A DNA stretch of 64,000 bases from Alterisphingorhabdus sp051668705. Its GTDB lineage: Bacteria; Pseudomonadota; Alphaproteobacteria; Sphingomonadales; Sphingomonadaceae. The translations under genes were made by a program, and so were the position numbers. How positions within the stretch are numbered: position 1 is the first letter of the stretch; every line of letters begins with the position of its first letter. The notes under the pieces are model-generated. The model made no database searches, was not told where the DNA came from, and was given only the letters and a program-made list of their open reading frames with translations. Below, piece by piece: positions 60,957 to 64,000 of this stretch. The DNA lies in the NCBI RefSeq assembly GCF_051668705.1, contig NZ_CP196351.1, positions 2,790,001 to 2,854,000 on the forward strand, given 5' to 3'.

Positions 60957-61735
60957 CTGCCGTCCGGCCCTTGCCGAAAATAGTCACTGGCCTCCTTCGG
61001 CGGAAAGCTCGGCAAGGCATTATCAGAGTTGCGCGCTTCCGGCTTTGGCGGGTGACGCAATACGCCGGTCGGATCAGCCAGCTTACCACGGAAAAGCCGC
61101 ATCATATGGGCCTCTGGAATACGCGCGAGCAAATGGACGTCATGGGTCGCGACCACCACTGTGGTGCCCAGAGCATTCATTGATTCAAACAATTTCAGCA
61201 AACGCAGCGCCATTTCAGGGTCAACATTTCCCGTTGGCTCGTCTGCAACCAATATTTCTGGGCGAGAGATAACAGCCCGCGCAATAGCAACGCGCTGCTG
61301 TTCCCCGCCTGACAAGGTTGCAGGCCGTGCACTTGCTCGGTCAGCAAGGCCGACCCAATCCAGCATTTCACATACCGGCGCATCCAGATCCTTTTCCGAC
61401 ATGCCGGAAACCCGCAGTGGCAAGGCGATATTATCATAAGCCGAAAGATGTGGAACCAGTCGGAAATCCTGAAACACAACGCCGATACGACGGCGGAAGC
61501 CGGGCATTCTATCGCGCGTTAATGTAACGGCATCAGTGCCGAACAATTTGATCAGCCCGCGACTAGGGCGCTGCGCCAAATACAACAGTTTCAGCAATGA
61601 CGTCTTGCCTGCACCCGAATTGCCGGTCAAAAAGTAAAAGCTGCCCGGATAAAGCGTGAAGCTAATATCGCTCAAAACCTCTTTACCAGTGCCATAACGC
61701 AGGCCGACATTATCGAAAGTCACAATTTCCTGCAT
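60953..61735 (-). CDS. ftsE: Cell division ATP-binding protein FtsE
   Basis: 260 residues. Walker A FLTGNSGAGKTSLLKLL, signature ATLSGGEQQRVAIARAV, Walker B ILVADEPTGNVD and HDVHLL switch. FtsE-specific LSDISFTLYPGSFYFLTG start. It carries a C-terminal extension of about 30 residues rich in Pro/Ser beyond the usual ATPase length. Confidence 0.94.
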   Translation of the reverse strand: MQEIVTFDNVGLRYGTGKEVLSDISFTLYPGSFYFLTGNSGAGKTSLLKLLYLAQRPSRGLIKLFGTDAVTLTRDRMPGFRRRIGVVFQDFRLVPHLSAYDNIALPLRVSGMSEKDLDAPVCEMLDWVGLADRASARPATLSGGEQQRVAIARAVISRPEILVADEPTGNVDPEMALRLLKLFESMNALGTTVVVATHDVHLLARIPEAHMMRLFRGKLADPTGVLRHPPKPEARNSDNALPSFPPKEASDYFRQGPDGS

Positions 61736-61972
61736 GATCTTGGTAATCCGGCCTTCCCGATGGCTTTTGCAGACAGCATATCGTCATTTTCAATTCTGAC
61801 GCTATCCCTACTGGCAGTTATGAGCAAGTGGCGCGAGAAATTCTTAGTGTAAAGCACACACAAAGCAGGTGTTACACATTTTTTCGTGGCAAAATAGGGC
61901 ATAAGACTTGCCTCTTTTAGAGCTGGCGTGTTTAGAGCGGTCAAGGATAGTTTCACCCATGAAGTATATCGC

Positions 61973-62833
61973 ATGATCATCAACTGCCCCGCATGTTCAA
62001 CACGCTATGCCGTGCCTGACAGCGCCATTGGCGCGGGGCGAACCGTTCGTTGTGCCAAATGCGGCGAAAGCTGGTTTCAAGGGCCGATGGCCAAACCAGA
62101 AGGCAATGCGGATGAAACAGTCGCGGCCAAAGCCAGCACCAATAAGACCAGTCCTAAAAGAACCCAGCCGGAAAAAACGCCTGAGCAGCCTACCAAAGCC
62201 GTAACTGCTAAGCCAAACACCTCTTCGCCGGACACCAGCAACTCTGCACCGCCAGCATCTTTTGCAAGAGATATTGAAGCGCGGCAACGCGGTGAAATTT
62301 CGAAAGCAGCGCAAAACACGGCGGTTGCATCAGAATCAGATGTTGCTGTGGCATCAGATGATGCACCAGACCCCTTTGCGCATGAGCCGCCTTTTAAGCC
62401 CAGACGCAATCCAGCAAAATACTGGACTGCCGCGGCAATAATATTGGCCCTTATCTTAACCGCTATCGCTGGTGCAATCTATGTATATGGCCTGCCCAAA
62501 TGGCTGCAAATGGAAGATATTGGCTTTGGCGAGACTGTACCGGGTCTAGAGATCCGGCTTCCTATTCGTGAAGATGACAGGCGCACATTACCGGATGGCA
62601 CAGAAGCCTTTAATGCATCTGGCAGTGTCGTTAATAATGGTCAGGAACGCCGCGACATACCCGATATGCTTATCACTTTGCGGGATGCAGAGGGTGTGGT
62701 TGTCTATAGTCGGCAAATTGCTGCGCCAGCAGAAAGCCTGGGGCCAGGAGAGACGGCACGCTTTACCGAATTGCTGATTGATATTCCGCGTTCTGCTGAA
62801 CGCGCGGAAATTGGCTGGCTTGGCGAACCATAG
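61973..62833 (+). CDS. Zinc-ribbon (MJ0042) and DUF3426 domain membrane protein
   Basis: 286 residues from the ATG at 61973. An N-terminal zinc ribbon MIINCPACSTRYAVPDSAIG ... VRCAKCGESW (two CxxC), a long low-complexity Lys/Thr/Pro/Ser linker, a single membrane helix (about 148-168, AAAIILALILTAIAGAIYVYG) and a C-terminal DUF3426-type beta domain. Divergent from ftsE, a conserved neighbourhood in alphaproteobacteria; role unknown. Confidence 0.85.
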   Translation: MIINCPACSTRYAVPDSAIGAGRTVRCAKCGESWFQGPMAKPEGNADETVAAKASTNKTSPKRTQPEKTPEQPTKAVTAKPNTSSPDTSNSAPPASFARDIEARQRGEISKAAQNTAVASESDVAVASDDAPDPFAHEPPFKPRRNPAKYWTAAAIILALILTAIAGAIYVYGLPKWLQMEDIGFGETVPGLEIRLPIREDDRRTLPDGTEAFNASGSVVNNGQERRDIPDMLITLRDAEGVVVYSRQIAAPAESLGPGETARFTELLIDIPRSAERAEIGWLGEP

Positions 62834-62871
62834 TAAAGATATTTACGCAAATATGTGCGATATAGTGGCGC

Positions 62872-63180
62872 TCAATAATGTTCTACCATCACTGGTGGGT
62901 TTTTGATATTGGCTGCCGCACGCTCAATAACCGTTCCATCGCCATAATTTGCAGGCCGTATTTGCAGGGCATTGCGCAATATTGTCTTACCATTGTTGAT
63001 AGGCGCATTCTCATCAGCCTGTTGCTGCAATTGCTCTCTAACCGATTGCACACGGACAATCCGCGCCGTTGCGGTTGCTGTAACGCGTGGTGATGGTGCG
63101 GCGCGCGCAGCTTGGTCCGTCTGTGCGACGGGAAGAGCGCTGGTTGAAAGCGTCATTGCAAGAGTGAGCAATAGCTGCAC
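62872..63180 (-). CDS. Small exported protein of unknown function
   Basis: 102 residues. A signal peptide (LLLTLAMTLSTSALPVAQ) is followed by an Ala/Arg-rich segment (RVTATATARIVRVQSV). No family recognised. Convergent with the zinc-ribbon gene. Confidence 0.5.
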   Translation of the reverse strand: MQLLLTLAMTLSTSALPVAQTDQAARAAPSPRVTATATARIVRVQSVREQLQQQADENAPINNGKTILRNALQIRPANYGDGTVIERAAANIKNPPVMVEHY

Positions 63181-63365
63181 AGCCCCAACTATGCCGCTGA
63201 GCCGAGCGTAAACCAGCGCTAAAGACGGTTAATGGCATGGTTAATCAAAATCTGTTTACCATTAACCAATTTTTCCGCATGCGCTGACCCGAAACGGAAC
63301 AGTCATGGCCAAAGCGGTAAATATAATCTCGGTGCTTGCCTAGACAAAGCGGAGTTGCTAGGGGG

Positions 63366-63400
63366 CTGATCCTGCCCGAAAGGGCATTCTACCGGATCAG
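63366..63400 (+). other. Nested hairpin with GAAA tetraloop upstream of tRNA-Leu
   Basis: CTGATCC (63366-63372) pairs with GGATCAG (63394-63400), enclosing TGCCC-GAAA-GGGCA (a GNRA-capped stem) and a one-sided 7-base bulge. There is no T-run, so it does not look like a terminator. It may be part of a structured RNA or of the tRNA leader. Confidence 0.4.
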
Positions 63401-63429
63401 CGAATCGTCTGATACCCCATGCAGTTTGT

Positions 63430-63518
63430 GCGGCCGTGGCGGAATTGGTAGACGCGCAGCGTTGAGGTCGCTGTGGGGTTAACACCCCGTGGAAGTTCGA
63501 GTCTTCTCGGCCGCACCA
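63430..63518 (+). tRNA. tRNA-Leu (anticodon GAG)
   Basis: Acceptor GCGGCCG pairs with CGGCCGC (63508-63514). The anticodon stem CAGCG/CGCTG encloses TTGAGGT, anticodon GAG (63464-63466). There is a long variable arm, the T-arm GAAGTTCGAGTCTTC and an encoded CCA. Decodes CUC/CUU. Confidence 0.96.
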
Positions 63519-63704
63519 TTCTTTCTTATCCTCGGCGCTGATCCCTCCGCTTTGCTGCGGGGCACCTGTGGGCGCCCCGTCGGGCTTGCGAACTGTTTGA
63601 GTTCGAGGTCGCTCCCGTCGGGGGCACCATCCTTTCTTATCCTCGGCGCTGATCCCTCCGCTTTGCTGCGGGGCACCTGTGGGCGCCCGGTCGGGCTTGC
63701 GAAC
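63513..63704 (+). repeat. Tandem duplication behind tRNA-Leu (two 81-bp copies, period 111)
   Basis: Bases 63513-63593 recur at 63624-63704 with two or three differences, both beginning GCACCAT. The 30 bases between copies (GTTTGAGTTCGAGGTCGC then CGGGGGCACCA) resemble a tRNA 3' end, so the duplicated unit seems to include a tRNA T-arm/acceptor fragment. Confidence 0.7.
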
Positions 63705-63902
63705 CCTGTGGGTCCGATATCGCCACTTGCAGAGATCAACAATTCTTCTCAGTTTTCGCTGCTTATTCCTCCTTTAAGCTCCGCACGAATAGCACCTTCG
63801 CCCGCTTTCATGCGATCATATGCTTGTCCTGCCTTGGGCAGTGGACTAGCATCATAAGCTCCTATTTCTTTGAAATCCCCATATTCGGAGCGCGATGATA
63901 TT

Positions 63903-64000
63903 ATGAAACTGATGACAATGTTTCTTGCCGCAGGTGCCTTGATGACCAGCGCTGTGGTGGCGCAAGTTCCTGATAATGTTGCTGATACCAAGGCTGGTGC
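63903..64000 (+). CDS. Secreted protein, N-terminal part (cut by window edge)
   Basis: ATG start followed by a signal peptide, MKLMTMFLAAGALMTSAVVAQ, and about a dozen mature residues before the window ends. Too short to name; periplasmic or secreted location is the only supported statement. Confidence 0.5.
   Translation, partial: MKLMTMFLAAGALMTSAVVAQVPDNVADTKAG

Overview
The window reads as chromosomal DNA of a sphingomonad-type alphaproteobacterium, in the broad Sphingorhabdus/Sphingopyxis neighbourhood. This rests on protein character (sphingomonad-like IF-3, an EipA-type DUF1134 protein, a RibB with a degenerate GCHII tail, the ftsE-ftsX-ydcF-plsC order) and on moderate GC with a strong alphaproteobacterial codon style. 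Most of it is ordinary core genome in short operons. There is no prophage, CRISPR array or complete insertion sequence.

Layout. 0-3 kb: start of a TauE/SafE exporter, then an NfrB-like glycosyltransferase with an NfrA-tail-like partner. 3.2-13.8 kb: nhaA, DUF885 lipoprotein, deacetylase-like hydrolase, glyoxalase, SIMPL protein, an AT-rich nuclease-fold gene, TPR protein, hydrolase, DsbA-fold isomerase and SDR. 13.9-15.5 kb: a small XRE-regulator operon whose terminal alpha/beta-hydrolase gene is split by a DUF3892 cassette. 15.7-24.3 kb: thrS, phosphoesterase, GH5 cellulase, infC (apparent AUA start), SDR, ald, DUF1905 and cyclophilin. 24.5-27.0 kb: two tRNA-Ser genes facing each other around two gene remnants and a PadR/membrane-protein pair. 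27.4-31.7 kb: DUF1134, aromatic aminotransferase, DUF3800 and hydrolase. 32-35.5 kb: riboflavin genes ribD-ribE-ribB-ribH. 36-45 kb: TonB-like protein, M15 peptidase, gltX, nadE, prs, hisN, VOC protein and an Old Yellow Enzyme. 45-50 kb: a MITE-like element, rpmI-rplT, a repeat-bounded GIY-YIG gene, pheS-pheT. 50-57.5 kb: DUF1643, aldose epimerase, a circularly permuted amine oxidase, prfC, a nuclease-like gene, hisC-tyrC. 57.6-64 kb: a frameshifted DUF1176 gene, plsC, ydcF, ftsX, ftsE, a zinc-ribbon protein, tRNA-Leu with a tandem duplication behind it, and the start of a secreted protein.

Functionally the window is rich in translation genes (thrS, infC, gltX, rpmI, rplT, pheST, prfC, three tRNAs), cofactor and nucleotide supply (rib genes, nadE, prs), aromatic/histidine amino acid synthesis (hisC, tyrC, hisN, aromatic aminotransferase) and envelope biology (ftsEX, plsC, TonB, EipA-like).

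The accessory signals are small and scattered: AT-rich singletons (two possible PD-(D/E)XK proteins, DUF3800, GIY-YIG), three of them beside short intergenic repeat sequences; two short elements with terminal inverted repeats; and several gene remnants. The observations I rate highest are the permuted amine oxidase, the AUA start of infC, the repeat-bounded GIY-YIG gene and the 7-bp duplication that breaks the DUF1176 gene.
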